A stretch of 34,675 nucleotides of DNA from Bacillus sp. (in: firmicutes) (GCA_023666125.1 JAMPCN010000025.1:1-34675); one strand, 5' to 3'. Shown: positions 8,342 through 16,893, counted from the first letter of the stretch. Notes: generated by a model from the letters alone, not told the origin. Numbers and translations are program-made.

Positions 8342-8385
8342 AACTGTCATATCTTTCTCTCTGTTTTGTCAGAACGCTGTAAGAA
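8333..8385. promoter_or_regulatory. Inverted repeat between ClC and ABC genes, possible regulator site
   Basis: TTCTTACA (8333-8340) and TGTAAGAA (8378-8385) form a perfect 8-bp inverted repeat 37 bases apart. Inside it lie two similarly oriented AACTGTCA / TTTGTCAG boxes (about 8342-8349 and 8365-8372). The layout is compatible with binding of an OmpR-type regulator such as the one at 5350-6030. A TAAAAT at 8394-8399 could be part of the ABC promoter, though no good -35 is spaced correctly. Confidence 0.35.
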
Positions 8386-8415
8386 GCATCTGATAAAATA
8401 AAAAATATAAGACAA

Positions 8416-8429
8416 CGTACCCGGGTACG
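8416..8429. repeat. 14-bp perfect palindrome in the ABC leader
   Basis: CGTACCCGGGTACG, a GC-rich dyad in an otherwise AT-rich leader, 66 bases before the ATPase start. It may be a dimeric operator. Function unknown. Confidence 0.5.
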
Positions 8430-8495
8430 CGCTTCATCTGCTGATTCGTGAAAATATGCGATGCAGATAGAAAGAATTTGGAACGGAGGTTTCTC

Positions 8496-9194
8496 ATGAA
8501 CATATTAGAAACAAAAGATTTAAAAAAATATTACGGTTCCGGCGATACGCAGGTAAAAGCGTTAGACGGCGTAACCCTATCGATAGAAGAGGGGGAATTT
8601 GCCGCCGTTGTCGGCACTTCCGGCTCCGGCAAGTCCACGCTTCTTCATATGTTGGGCGGTCTCGATTATGCGACAAGCGGCTCCGTCACCGTTGCGGGCA
8701 AAAAGATTTTTGACTTGAACGAAAACGACTTAACCATTTTCAGGAGACGGCAGATTGGCTTTGTTTTCCAAAGTTATAATCTGGTTCCGATTTTAAGCGT
8801 CTATGAAAATATCGTTCTGCCGCTGGAACTGGATGGACGGACGGTAGATAAAACTTTCGCAGGAGACATTATTCAAACGCTCGGTCTGCAAAGCAAACTG
8901 GATAATCTTCCCGGACAGCTTTCCGGCGGACAACAGCAGCGGGTCGCCATTGCCCGCGCGCTGATTACCAAACCTGCGATTATTCTTGCCGACGAGCCGA
9001 CCGGCAATTTGGACAGCAAGACAACGCAGGAAGTGCTTGGGCTTTTAAAACTGACCGGGGAGCAATTCCACCAGACGATTGTTATGATTACCCATAACGA
9101 AGCGTTAGCGCAGCTTTGCGGCAGAGTCATTCATATTGAGGACGGCAGGATTGTGGATGAGCGCAGGAAAGGGGGCGCTTTACATGAAAAATAA
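8496..9194 (+). CDS. ABC transporter ATPase, MacB/LolD/BceA-like
   Basis: 232 residues, starting at the ATG six bases behind GGAGG. Walker [10 protein letters not shown] (40-48), Q-loop FQSYNLVP, signature LSGGQQQRV (142-150), Walker [13 protein letters not shown] (162-173) and switch histidine MITHN. This is the small ATPase class that pairs with FtsX-fold permeases and drives mechanotransmission or peptide removal at the membrane in place of ordinary channel transport. It overlaps the permease gene by 11 bases. Lying after a two-component pair, it most resembles antimicrobial-peptide or envelope-stress modules. Confidence 0.93.
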   Translation: MNILETKDLKKYYGSGDTQVKALDGVTLSIEEGEFAAVVGTSGSGKSTLLHMLGGLDYATSGSVTVAGKKIFDLNENDLTIFRRRQIGFVFQSYNLVPILSVYENIVLPLELDGRTVDKTFAGDIIQTLGLQSKLDNLPGQLSGGQQQRVAIARALITKPAIILADEPTGNLDSKTTQEVLGLLKLTGEQFHQTIVMITHNEALAQLCGRVIHIEDGRIVDERRKGGALHEK

Positions 9195-11829
9195 TAACAG
9201 CGCCTCTATCCGTAAACTTTCCCGCCGCAGTCTGCAGAATAACCGTATGAGAAATATTTTTGCCATTGCAGCGATTATGCTGACGGGAATCCTTTTTACC
9301 GCCGTCTTTTCCTTAACAAGCGGCATTATCCAGATGACGCAGGAAAGCACGATGCGCGAAGTCGGCACAAAAATGCACGCAGGATTGAAAGCGGCGACAA
9401 AAGAGCAGTATGAAAAAGTGATTGCCGACCCGATGGTAAAGTCAAGTTCCTATAACATTTATATAGGCATGGCGGACAATATTTTAAAACGGCAGGCGGA
9501 GCTTCGCTATGTTCCCGATGAAAATACACTGGACGCTATGTTTATTACATTGGAAGAGGGGCGGCTCCCCACTGCGGAAAACGAAATTGTTGTAGATACT
9601 TTTATTTTCGATGAACTGCATCTTCCTCATGCGCTGGGAGAAAAAATTCCCATCACTTTTACTTTTATGGGTGAGACGATAGAAGAGGAATTTATCGTAA
9701 GCGGCTGGTATCAGGGCGACTATGTTTCCCATGCCAGTGAACTGTGCCTGTCGGAAAGCTACTGGACGAAATTAAAAGGTTCTTTGACCGACAATGATTT
9801 TCTTGCCTGGGGAGAAGAGCATCCTGATGACGCCAATGCGGGGTTATATGCCGTCAATATCTTTTTTGATAACGCTTCAAAACTGGAAGATAAAATCCGG
9901 ACAGTCATCCAAAACGCCGGATACGAACCGGATACCGAACTGCGCTACGGCGTCAACTGGGCATATATGGGAAACCGCGTGGAATCGATTGATATGCTCA
10001 GCGTTATGGTTCTTCTTGGCGCGGTTGCAATTATTTTGATAACGGGGTATCTGATTATTTATAATATCTTTCAGATTTCCGTTATCAACGATATCAGGTT
10101 TTATGGCTTATTAAAGACCATCGGCACGACGAAAAAACAGATTCGCAGATTATTACTGCGCCAAGCCGCCGTTTTGTCAGTTATCGGCATTCCCGCTGGC
10201 ATTCTTATCGGTTTTTGTATCGGGAAATTTGCTCTGCCGCTTGTATCGAGTATCGGAGATTTTTCAGGCGCTTCCGCGTCTTTGCATTTTAACGTCTGGA
10301 TTCCGATATTCAGCGTACTCTTCTGCGGTCTGACCGTATTTTTAAGCTGCCGGAAACCGGGGAAAATCGCTGGAAGCGTTTCTCCTATCGAAGCTGTGAA
10401 GTATACGGAAGTCAGTAATATGAAAAAAGGCGCTTCCAAAAAGAAGAAAAAAAGCAGCCGGTTCAGCGCAGTTTCCATGGCGTTATCTAACCTTGGACGA
10501 AGCAGGCGCACTACCATAGTCGTAATAAGCGCAATTTCTTTCAGTATTATTTTGCTTGCCATTGTTGTGACAGGCGTGCAAAGTTTCCAAATAGAGTCTT
10601 ATTTAGAGGGACGGATTGCAGGAGACTTCCAGCTTGGCAATGTGAATTTTACCGCCGATGCAAAAACAAACGAATATGATATCGAGCCTGAATATCTTGC
10701 GTTAGCGGACAGTCAGGAGGGCATTGAAAGCCGGACGGAAATGTGGTTCCGCTATACTTGTTTTCTAAACATGAATGAAAAAGCGATGGAACAATTCCGG
10801 AAACTGGACGCGGAGGGCAGGCTTTGGCGTGACTCATACACAAGCCACACACTGGATAGAATGCTGCGGGGTGAAGAACAGCTGGGACACAACTTTTACG
10901 GCTATAGCGAAGAACTTCTCTCCCAGTTGACCGTACTGGAGGGCAGTCTGGACATAGATAAATTTTTAAGCGGCGATTATGTCCTGCTGACACAAATGTT
11001 AGGCAGTGATGATTTTATTCCGGCGGATGAGCATGTTTACCATCCGGGGGATAAGGTAAGCATAGATTTTTTTACGGATGATTCCGAATCTTATCCCATT
11101 ACGGACGAAACGGGAGAAGCCATTGACGTCCGTTATGAAAATCTTCTCACAAAAGAATATGAAGTTATGGCTATCGTTGGACGTCCAAGCAGTATGAATC
11201 TGCCTTTCTATTATCCTAATCACTGCGACATTATCCTGCCATTGTCGGAATTGACGTTTGATAACTCCGATAGGTGCCATTGTTTCTCCGTATCTTATCA
11301 GATAGCGGATGATAAACAGGAAGCGTTCGCACAAGCGATAGAATCTTATGCCGACACCCACGCCATGATGGGGTATATCTCCATGGATACGCTGCGGGAA
11401 TCCTTTGAGAATATGACGATGGTTATTGCGGCTGTCGGCACGACGCTTGCGGCAGTGGTTGGCTTAATCGCTATTTTGAACTTCATCAATGCGATGGTAA
11501 CGGAAATCATTTCCAGAAGACAGGAGTTTGCCATGCTGCAGAGTATCGGCATGACACAGGCGCAGCTGCAGAAAGTATTGATATATGAGGGCGTCAGCTA
11601 TGTCGCCATTGCCATTATTATCAGTTTCGTTTTGGGAAGCGTTTTATCCCGGTTTATCCTAAGTGCTTTAAACGACGTTATTTCCGCTTTCAGCTATCAG
11701 TTTCAGATACTTCCGTTTTTTATTATGCTGCCGCTGCTTTTAATCGTAGCCGCTCTTACGCCTCTTTTTGCCTGGCGGAAAATTAAACGGAAAAGCATCG
11801 TGGAAAGGCTGCGGGAAAATGAACTATGA
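9184..11829 (+). CDS. FtsX/MacB-type ABC transporter permease, two FtsX units
   Basis: 881 residues with a ribosome site AAAGGGGG; the start overlaps the ATPase stop. Hydrophobic segments lie at roughly 25-45, 265-290, 325-350 and 360-380 for the first half and 440-465, 770-795, 820-845 and 850-875 for the second. Each half is one TM, a large external domain, then three TMs, i.e. a duplicated FtsX unit with two extracellular domains (about 210 and 300 residues). This differs from BceB, which has ten TMs and a single external domain, and resembles the large YtrF/LolC-type permeases of Clostridia. The loop around 420-435 is strongly basic (KKGASKKKKKSS). Probable role: peptide or lipid handling at the membrane under the upstream two-component system. 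Confidence 0.9.
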   Translation: MKNNNSASIRKLSRRSLQNNRMRNIFAIAAIMLTGILFTAVFSLTSGIIQMTQESTMREVGTKMHAGLKAATKEQYEKVIADPMVKSSSYNIYIGMADNILKRQAELRYVPDENTLDAMFITLEEGRLPTAENEIVVDTFIFDELHLPHALGEKIPITFTFMGETIEEEFIVSGWYQGDYVSHASELCLSESYWTKLKGSLTDNDFLAWGEEHPDDANAGLYAVNIFFDNASKLEDKIRTVIQNAGYEPDTELRYGVNWAYMGNRVESIDMLSVMVLLGAVAIILITGYLIIYNIFQISVINDIRFYGLLKTIGTTKKQIRRLLLRQAAVLSVIGIPAGILIGFCIGKFALPLVSSIGDFSGASASLHFNVWIPIFSVLFCGLTVFLSCRKPGKIAGSVSPIEAVKYTEVSNMKKGASKKKKKSSRFSAVSMALSNLGRSRRTTIVVISAISFSIILLAIVVTGVQSFQIESYLEGRIAGDFQLGNVNFTADAKTNEYDIEPEYLALADSQEGIESRTEMWFRYTCFLNMNEKAMEQFRKLDAEGRLWRDSYTSHTLDRMLRGEEQLGHNFYGYSEELLSQLTVLEGSLDIDKFLSGDYVLLTQMLGSDDFIPADEHVYHPGDKVSIDFFTDDSESYPITDETGEAIDVRYENLLTKEYEVMAIVGRPSSMNLPFYYPNHCDIILPLSELTFDNSDRCHCFSVSYQIADDKQEAFAQAIESYADTHAMMGYISMDTLRESFENMTMVIAAVGTTLAAVVGLIAILNFINAMVTEIISRRQEFAMLQSIGMTQAQLQKVLIYEGVSYVAIAIIISFVLGSVLSRFILSALNDVISAFSYQFQILPFFIMLPLLLIVAALTPLFAWRKIKRKSIVERLRENEL

Positions 11830-11837
11830 AACACATT

Positions 11838-11860
11838 GGGAGAATGCTTTGCATTCTCCC
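11838..11860. terminator. Bidirectional hairpin terminator
   Basis: GGGAGAATGC / GCATTCTCCC, a perfect 10-bp stem with a TTT loop, lies between the permease stop (11829) and the convergent 96-aa gene, whose stop codon begins directly at the hairpin edge. The T tails are short on both sides. Confidence 0.75.
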
Positions 11861-12151
11861 TCATTTACCCTCTTTCGCTTTTAACCAGTTTAAATTCCTT
11901 GCTTCTTTTACTCCGTCCGGAAAATCCACTTCTTTCCACGGCGACCTTGTGCATTTCTCTCTGTCCTCACACTGTTTACACGCCATCTTATTGGCGTAGC
12001 GCACCTCGCCGCTTTTCTTCACGGCTTTTCTGCGCAGTATTTCTCCTGTCGGGCAATATACGCGGTCTTTTTCCAAATCTCTTACGAAATAACCCTTGGC
12101 CGCTCTTTTTTTCATCTGTTCTTCTATTAAAGCATATTCTTCTTTTGTCAT
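11861..12151 (-). CDS. Small transposase-like zinc-ribbon protein (orphan domain)
   Basis: 96 residues. The central part (VYCPTGEILRR, RYANKMACKQCEDREKCTRS) resembles the cysteine-rich insert preceding the last catalytic part of IS1182-type DDE transposases, with paired cysteines likely to bind zinc. No catalytic DDE segment, inverted repeats or other transposase remnants flank it. The frame has a clean ATG, a GAGG...GGGG purine stretch upstream and a stop directly before a terminator, so it may be an intact, repurposed protein and not debris. It is 35 bases downstream of murG on the same strand. Fragment or domesticated gene cannot be settled by eye. Confidence 0.55.
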   Translation of the reverse strand: MTKEEYALIEEQMKKRAAKGYFVRDLEKDRVYCPTGEILRRKAVKKSGEVRYANKMACKQCEDREKCTRSPWKEVDFPDGVKEARNLNWLKAKEGK

Positions 12152-12186
12152 CTTGATTGTCCCCGTTTCCTCATAAGACTCTGAAG

Positions 12187-13269
12187 TTATTTGTCTTTTC
12201 CTCCTGCCGCCACCTCTTCGATGACCGCCGTAATCGTAGCGATTGCGTCTCTTTGTGAACTTTTGCTCATGGCATCTATATAGGTAAGCCTCGTAAAGTA
12301 AAGCTCCTGCACTTTCTCTACTAAAAGCTTTGTCGTCAAATCGTCCTCATCTACTACGATACTGAACCCCTGCGCCTCAAAAGATTTGGCATTGAGAATC
12401 TGGTCGCCGCGGCTGCTGGCAGACGGTAACGGAATCAAAAGATTTGGTTTTCTCAATGCAAGCAGCTCATTGATGGCGTTTGCTCCTGCTCTGGAAATGA
12501 CAACATCTGCCATGGCAAAAATATCCTTTAATTCCGATTTTATATATTCAAACTGCTTATAGCCTTTTGTCGTCAAAAGCAGATTATCCATCTTTTCTTT
12601 TCCACATATATGGACAACCTGAAAGTCTTCCAAAAGCTGTGGCAGGGCGTCTCTGACCGCCTGGTTAATGGCTGCCGAGCCAAGGCTTCCACCGATTACC
12701 ATGACGACGGGTCTTGACGCATCGAAGCCGCATAACCGGTACGCCGCCTCCTTATTTCCCTTTAACAACTCCTCCCGAATCGGTGAACCCGTTAAAATCG
12801 CTTTCTCGGCAGGCAGCAGTTTAAACGTTTCCGGAAAATTGCAGCAGACTTTTTTCGCCGCCGGAATACAAAGTTTATTCGCCAATCCCGGCGTCATATC
12901 CGACTCATGCACCACGCAGGGAATCTTTAAAGACGACGCCGCCCGCACGACCGGTACGCTGACAAATCCGCCTTTGGAAAAAACAACGTCCGGTTTGATT
13001 TCCCGTAAATATTTTTTTGCCTCCGACATGCCCTTTAATACGCGGAACGGGTCGGAAAAATTTTTCGGGTCAAAATATCTGCGGAACTTTCCTGTTGCAA
13101 TTCCGTAATAAGGGATATCAAAATCCTCAATCAATTTTTTTTCTATTCCATCATAGGAACCCATATAGGAAATTTCATAGCCCAACTCTCTTAACTTAGG
13201 AATCAAGGCAATATTGGGCGTTACATGTCCGGCGGTGCCGCCGCCGGTTAATACAATTTTCTTATCCAT
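12187..13269 (-). CDS. murG: MurG-type UDP-GlcNAc:lipid I GlcNAc transferase
   Basis: 360 residues, the usual MurG length. It transfers GlcNAc from UDP-GlcNAc to lipid I to make lipid II on the cytoplasmic face of the membrane. Seen: the N-terminal GGTAGHVTPN loop (normally GGTGGH), HESDMTPGLANK, the hinge loop GGSLGSAAINQ, and the UDP-GlcNAc site SRAGANAINELLALRKPNLLIPLP. The start is supported by TAGGAGG upstream. It lies outside any division/cell-wall cluster, behind a small TSCPD gene, so it could be the only copy or a second MurG-like enzyme; the window cannot show which. Confidence 0.92.
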   Translation of the reverse strand: MDKKIVLTGGGTAGHVTPNIALIPKLRELGYEISYMGSYDGIEKKLIEDFDIPYYGIATGKFRRYFDPKNFSDPFRVLKGMSEAKKYLREIKPDVVFSKGGFVSVPVVRAASSLKIPCVVHESDMTPGLANKLCIPAAKKVCCNFPETFKLLPAEKAILTGSPIREELLKGNKEAAYRLCGFDASRPVVMVIGGSLGSAAINQAVRDALPQLLEDFQVVHICGKEKMDNLLLTTKGYKQFEYIKSELKDIFAMADVVISRAGANAINELLALRKPNLLIPLPSASSRGDQILNAKSFEAQGFSIVVDEDDLTTKLLVEKVQELYFTRLTYIDAMSKSSQRDAIATITAVIEEVAAGGKDK

Positions 13270-13307
13270 GCAAGAGAAGCCTCCTAAACAAATAGATTAT
13301 ATCGGAA

Positions 13308-13556
13308 TCAATTTGTGCCTTCTGCAATTTTCTCCAATGCACATGCCAACTGGTCGGGGCAGGATGTATTTTTAAAGCCGCATTTTATCCCTTTCAGTTT
13401 GCGGATAGCGTCTTCTACTTTCATATCTGTTACCAAACTGGAAATTCCCTGCAAATTACCGTTGCATCCGCCCGTAAACTCAACATATTTGATAACTCCG
13501 TCCTTTACTTCGATATCAATAGCATTGGAACATACTCCCTGTGGTTTATATATCAT
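13308..13556 (-). CDS. TSCPD-domain protein (TIGR03905-like)
   Basis: 82 residues with four conserved cysteines: VCSNAI, GGCNGNLQG, IKCGF and TSCPDQLACAL, the last giving the TSCPD name. The domain also occurs at the C-terminus of class II (B12-dependent) ribonucleotide reductases; the stand-alone form is common in Clostridia and its role is not established. The pattern suggests metal binding or a redox function. The start follows GGGAGG by eight bases. It is 38 bases upstream of murG and probably co-transcribed with it. Confidence 0.85.
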   Translation of the reverse strand: MIYKPQGVCSNAIDIEVKDGVIKYVEFTGGCNGNLQGISSLVTDMKVEDAIRKLKGIKCGFKNTSCPDQLACALEKIAEGTN

Positions 13557-13724
13557 AGCTTATACCTCCCGGATAATTACATACAAATCATTGACCCCAC
13601 TATATCACAAATTCGTCACAGTTTCCAGTCCCAAGCGACCAAAATCCCCCAAATCTTACATCTTCTGTCACAATTTACCTATAAAAAAGAAGAAATTTGT
13701 TGACGCCTTACATGTTCCGGGTGA

Positions 13725-13753
13725 TTGAGATTCTTTTCCGGTCTGCTTATAAT
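13725..13753 (+). promoter_or_regulatory. Sigma-A promoter of the 224-aa membrane protein
   Basis: TTGAGA (13725-13730), exactly 17 bases, consensus TATAAT (13748-13753), then AAAGGAAG before the ATG at 13791. Confidence 0.7.
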
Positions 13754-13790
13754 AGAATTTGTAAAAAGATTTTGTAAAGGAAGTGTTTGT

Positions 13791-14465
13791 ATGCTGCAGA
13801 TTTTATTTCAACATCCGGAATTTATGATTCCTACTCTGATTTTATTATCCTTAAGTATCATATGCCAAATCAGTATGGGTGTGCTATGCCATAAACTCAT
13901 CCGGGAAACCGAAAATATGGCTTCCACTTCCAATAAGTCTTTACAACAGTTGAAGCTAAAATTTTCAAGCTGCTGTAAACTTCATGAGGGTATTTCCAAT
14001 ATCCCCGTTTTTGTGGACAAGTATCTGAATAAAATAACGGTACACGGTATTTCGCTCAGTACGTTAAAACACCTTTCCGGCCAGCTTGTCTTATTGTCCG
14101 TCCTTATTTCCGGCATCGGCGCTTGCAAAGGTATCATGCTGGACGAATCCGTTATTTATATTATTCCTTATTATATCATCAGTTTTTTGGGATTATACTG
14201 CTATTTCGCAATTTCCTCGCTTGTGGATATCTCCGGCAAGACCAGGATACTGCGCACAAATCTGATAGATTATCTGGAAAATCATCTCGCAAACCGCATG
14301 GAGCAGACCGCGCTCGATTTAAAGCTGGTAGAGGGTATGGAAACAGACGCCAAAAAAGAACCCGACGCGCCCTCTGCGGACAAGCAGGATAAACAGGAGA
14401 CTCCAGTCCTTTCCCATACGGAAGCGAAAGAACTGGAGTCTTTGTTGAAAGAGTTTTTGGCGTGA
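13791..14465 (+). CDS. Membrane protein of unknown function
   Basis: 224 residues, start supported by AAAGGAAG and a consensus promoter. Three hydrophobic stretches: about 10-33 (FMIPTLILLSLSIICQI), 96-115 (LVLLSVLISGIGACKGI) and 122-145 (VIYIIPYYIISFLGLYCYF). Between the first and second lies a soluble helix-rich loop with SCCKLHEG; the C-terminal 60 residues are charged and probably disordered (TDAKKEPDAPSADKQDKQE) before a final helix. I recognise no family. It is monocistronic between its own promoter and a strong terminator. The layout weakly resembles proteins that scaffold at the membrane, but nothing specific supports a function. Confidence 0.75.
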   Translation: MLQILFQHPEFMIPTLILLSLSIICQISMGVLCHKLIRETENMASTSNKSLQQLKLKFSSCCKLHEGISNIPVFVDKYLNKITVHGISLSTLKHLSGQLVLLSVLISGIGACKGIMLDESVIYIIPYYIISFLGLYCYFAISSLVDISGKTRILRTNLIDYLENHLANRMEQTALDLKLVEGMETDAKKEPDAPSADKQDKQETPVLSHTEAKELESLLKEFLA

Positions 14466-14474
14466 TATTAAAAA

Positions 14475-14512
14475 GCCGCTTCCCATTCCCCGGGAAGCGG
14501 CGTTGTTTTTTG
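14475..14512. terminator. Strong bidirectional intrinsic terminator
   Basis: GCCGCTTCCC (14475-14484), a seven-base loop, GGGAAGCGGC (14492-14501). Plus strand continues GTTGTTTTTT; minus strand continues with TTTTT. It ends the 224-aa gene and, from the other side, the glycan operon. A weaker inverted repeat GAAGCTGT (14515-14522) / ACAGCTTC (14553-14560) follows. The rest of 14513-14661 is AT-rich with no gene seen. Confidence 0.88.
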
Positions 14513-14661
14513 TCGAAGCTGTTAGAACCGAATACATTTAAGAAACAACTCCACAGCTTCATTCGCTATTTGATTATCTAAATGATGAATTTATTATATC
14601 ATCTATTTATGTCCAAACTATGACATATTTATAAATGATTTCTAAAAATCCTAAACAAATT

Positions 14662-16272
14662 CTAATGATAAACGGAAACAGTCGGTCCTGTTCCATATTC
14701 CTTAAGAGAGTATCGGAACATATCAAAATATCCAACCCGGAATTTCCACTCTTTTCCGTAGGTAATTCCCTCACACGACTGCTCCAATGTATAGCCGCTC
14801 AATTTGCTTTCATAAGCGGCTTTTAATTCCGGATACATATCGTGGCCCTGCATTATCAGATAGTCGTTTTTCTGGCTGAAATATTTCGTTGCGTACTCCA
14901 CCTCTATATAATATTCATCTTCCGCCAAAGTGTCCGGCAGTTTTGCAAATTCTTCCCCGATATCTATGATATGATATTTTTCCGTATCCAGAACAGGCGC
15001 ATAGGACGTCGCATAAATCGTTGCTCCCTCCGGGATATTTTCCTCTATCCATGGTACTATCCGTGTATATGTCAGCTCGTACCGATATGTGTTTACCGCG
15101 GCCAAAATATTTATCAAAACCATAACCGCCACGACTGCCGGAACAATCCACGCGGCTTTTGCCGATAACTTTTCCGTCAGTCCTTTCTTTGCTATCACTT
15201 TTTTTATACCGTCCTCTAACGCCATCAGTCCGTATACCCAGAAAAGATAAGCAAACGGAATCACCAGCGAAAGATTCCTTCCTAACATAATATGATATCT
15301 GGATAAAAAAAGAATTACAAATACCGGCATAATCAAATAAAGAGCAAGCTGTTTCCATTTTTTATGGCAAATCATAACCACTATTCCGAGCAGTAACAGC
15401 AGTCCGCCAACAATGCCGTAGCTTGTAAGCCCGTACGCCTCCAGATGCCCTAAAAGCGGCAGATTATGCTCGATGCCCGGATGCCCCCATGCGTAGTGCT
15501 GTAAATTATACAGATTATCACCGACAAAGCGGGGAAAATGAAAAAACATAGAATAGTTACAAATGCAGAATACCAATGCAAGCACAATGCAGTTTAAAAA
15601 GAAAAGATAGTTGTTCCGGTACGATTTCCAGTATTTTTTTACGATATGCAAAATCAGCCAGAACAGACCGAATAAAATACCGTGATATTTCGCCGCCGTC
15701 GCAAGCCCGATACAAATTGCCAGAAGCGGATACCACAGATAAACGCTTCTCTCCTCATTCTCCTCTTTATAAATCAGCGTGCCAAGCAATATGATAACAT
15801 TGGCAACCGCATACATCATCGTATCGGGGCCGGTATAATACAAATAGGAAAAACTGTATAAGGAAAAAACCGAAAGCGCAAATCCGATATATGCCCATTT
15901 CCTGCTGCCTGCTATCTTACGGAGCGTAAAATATACGCACGCATTGGAAAGCAGCGCGGTTCCACAGATAATAAAGCGTATCAGGATATCCATATCCCAT
16001 CCGCCCAATATCCTGCTTATAATACGAAACCCCAGCAGCGCATAGTAAAATGTCAGATGCGGATAGCGGAAAAAGTCCAGTATGTAAATATCCCCCGCAT
16101 AAATATGCTGATTTAACAATTCATGAATACAATCTAACGACAACAGCTCGTCCACATTCGGATAACCCGGCAGTTCAAACTGCCAGTGTTTATAAAAAAC
16201 AAGGATACCGGCAAGCAATGTCGCAAATACTGCCGCCGCCATGCCGATTTTTTTCTTTATCTCACTGCTCAT
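14662..16272 (-). CDS. GT39/GT-C-like membrane glycosyltransferase
   Basis: 536 residues with about ten to twelve hydrophobic helices and a C-terminal soluble part (about 420-536). The first external loop carries acidic residues (PNVDELLSLD) where GT-C enzymes have their catalytic aspartate, followed by FFRYPHLTFYYALLGFRI, a pattern seen in PMT/ArnT-like transferases. Such enzymes use polyprenyl-phosphate sugars and act on the outer face of the membrane. It is the last gene of the glycan operon, nine bases after the GDPD-like gene, with GGAGG overlapping that gene's stop. Acceptor and sugar are unknown. Confidence 0.8.
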   Translation of the reverse strand: MSSEIKKKIGMAAAVFATLLAGILVFYKHWQFELPGYPNVDELLSLDCIHELLNQHIYAGDIYILDFFRYPHLTFYYALLGFRIISRILGGWDMDILIRFIICGTALLSNACVYFTLRKIAGSRKWAYIGFALSVFSLYSFSYLYYTGPDTMMYAVANVIILLGTLIYKEENEERSVYLWYPLLAICIGLATAAKYHGILFGLFWLILHIVKKYWKSYRNNYLFFLNCIVLALVFCICNYSMFFHFPRFVGDNLYNLQHYAWGHPGIEHNLPLLGHLEAYGLTSYGIVGGLLLLLGIVVMICHKKWKQLALYLIMPVFVILFLSRYHIMLGRNLSLVIPFAYLFWVYGLMALEDGIKKVIAKKGLTEKLSAKAAWIVPAVVAVMVLINILAAVNTYRYELTYTRIVPWIEENIPEGATIYATSYAPVLDTEKYHIIDIGEEFAKLPDTLAEDEYYIEVEYATKYFSQKNDYLIMQGHDMYPELKAAYESKLSGYTLEQSCEGITYGKEWKFRVGYFDMFRYSLKEYGTGPTVSVYH

Positions 16273-16281
16273 GGATGAATC

Positions 16282-16872
16282 CTACCTCCAGTCTTTGATA
16301 TGGTAGCTTTTCGTACAAACGGCGTCAAATATAAAGCCCTGCTCGTCCAGATACTTTTTATAGGCGGGAAGTTTTTCCTCCTGCCCCTCTAACTCCGGGG
16401 AAACAAAACACAATTTATAGCCGAGAGCTTTTAATTCCCGATAGCTTTCCTGGTCTAGCGGTATCTTCGTAAAGCAGTCCACCCAGACCCAATCCGCCTT
16501 TCCCGCCATATTTCGGATAGTGTCAAGCCCCTCTAACTCGCTGAAACGGAGCGCGATATCTTTCACTCCCATATCCGTCAGCAGTTTTATCATCGGAAAA
16601 GAAGAGTCCAGAAAAAAATATTTTTCAATATGATACTTTTCCATAAACTCTAATATTTTATGCTCAATCCGCTCGCTTTTTACATTTAGAATCATCGTGC
16701 CGTGTTGATACTCTTTGCAATACTCTTCAAAATCCTCCCCTGGCTCGAATGGATTGTGGGAAATATAAATCCTGCCGTTTAAATCGTCTCGCAAATCCAG
16801 TTCTACCCCGTATTCCGTCTCCAGCTCGCGAAGTTCTTTTATCGTATTAACCCGATGCGCTATATATTCCAT
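16282..16872 (-). CDS. Short GDPD-like (PLC-type TIM barrel) protein
   Basis: 196 residues. The N-terminus matches glycerophosphodiester phosphodiesterases: AHR (H6-R7), VELDLRD (E24, D26) and SHNP (H39), which provide the two catalytic histidines and the metal ligands. The protein is shorter than typical GDPDs (about 240 residues) and lacks a signal peptide, so it should be cytosolic. In a glycan operon it might cleave a phosphodiester intermediate or a CDP-polyol-like compound; this is inference. It lies 21 bases after the GT2 gene and nine before the GT39 gene. Confidence 0.75.
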   Translation of the reverse strand: MEYIAHRVNTIKELRELETEYGVELDLRDDLNGRIYISHNPFEPGEDFEEYCKEYQHGTMILNVKSERIEHKILEFMEKYHIEKYFFLDSSFPMIKLLTDMGVKDIALRFSELEGLDTIRNMAGKADWVWVDCFTKIPLDQESYRELKALGYKLCFVSPELEGQEEKLPAYKKYLDEQGFIFDAVCTKSYHIKDWR

Positions 16873-16893
16873 CTTAATCTCCTCTCTGATATC

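Noticed and set aside
8262-8495. Fluoride riboswitch upstream of the ClC gene
   Set aside because: The conserved crcB-motif core was not found on the minus strand of this region.
11838-12151. Complete insertion sequence around the transposase-like gene
   Set aside because: No terminal inverted repeats, target duplication or catalytic DDE segment can be seen; only the zinc-ribbon-like part is present.
14915-15358. Long open frame antisense to or in another frame of the GT39-like gene, and many similar ones across the window
   Set aside because: They lie within well-supported genes, have no ribosome sites, and give low-complexity basic or cysteine-rich proteins typical of shadow frames.
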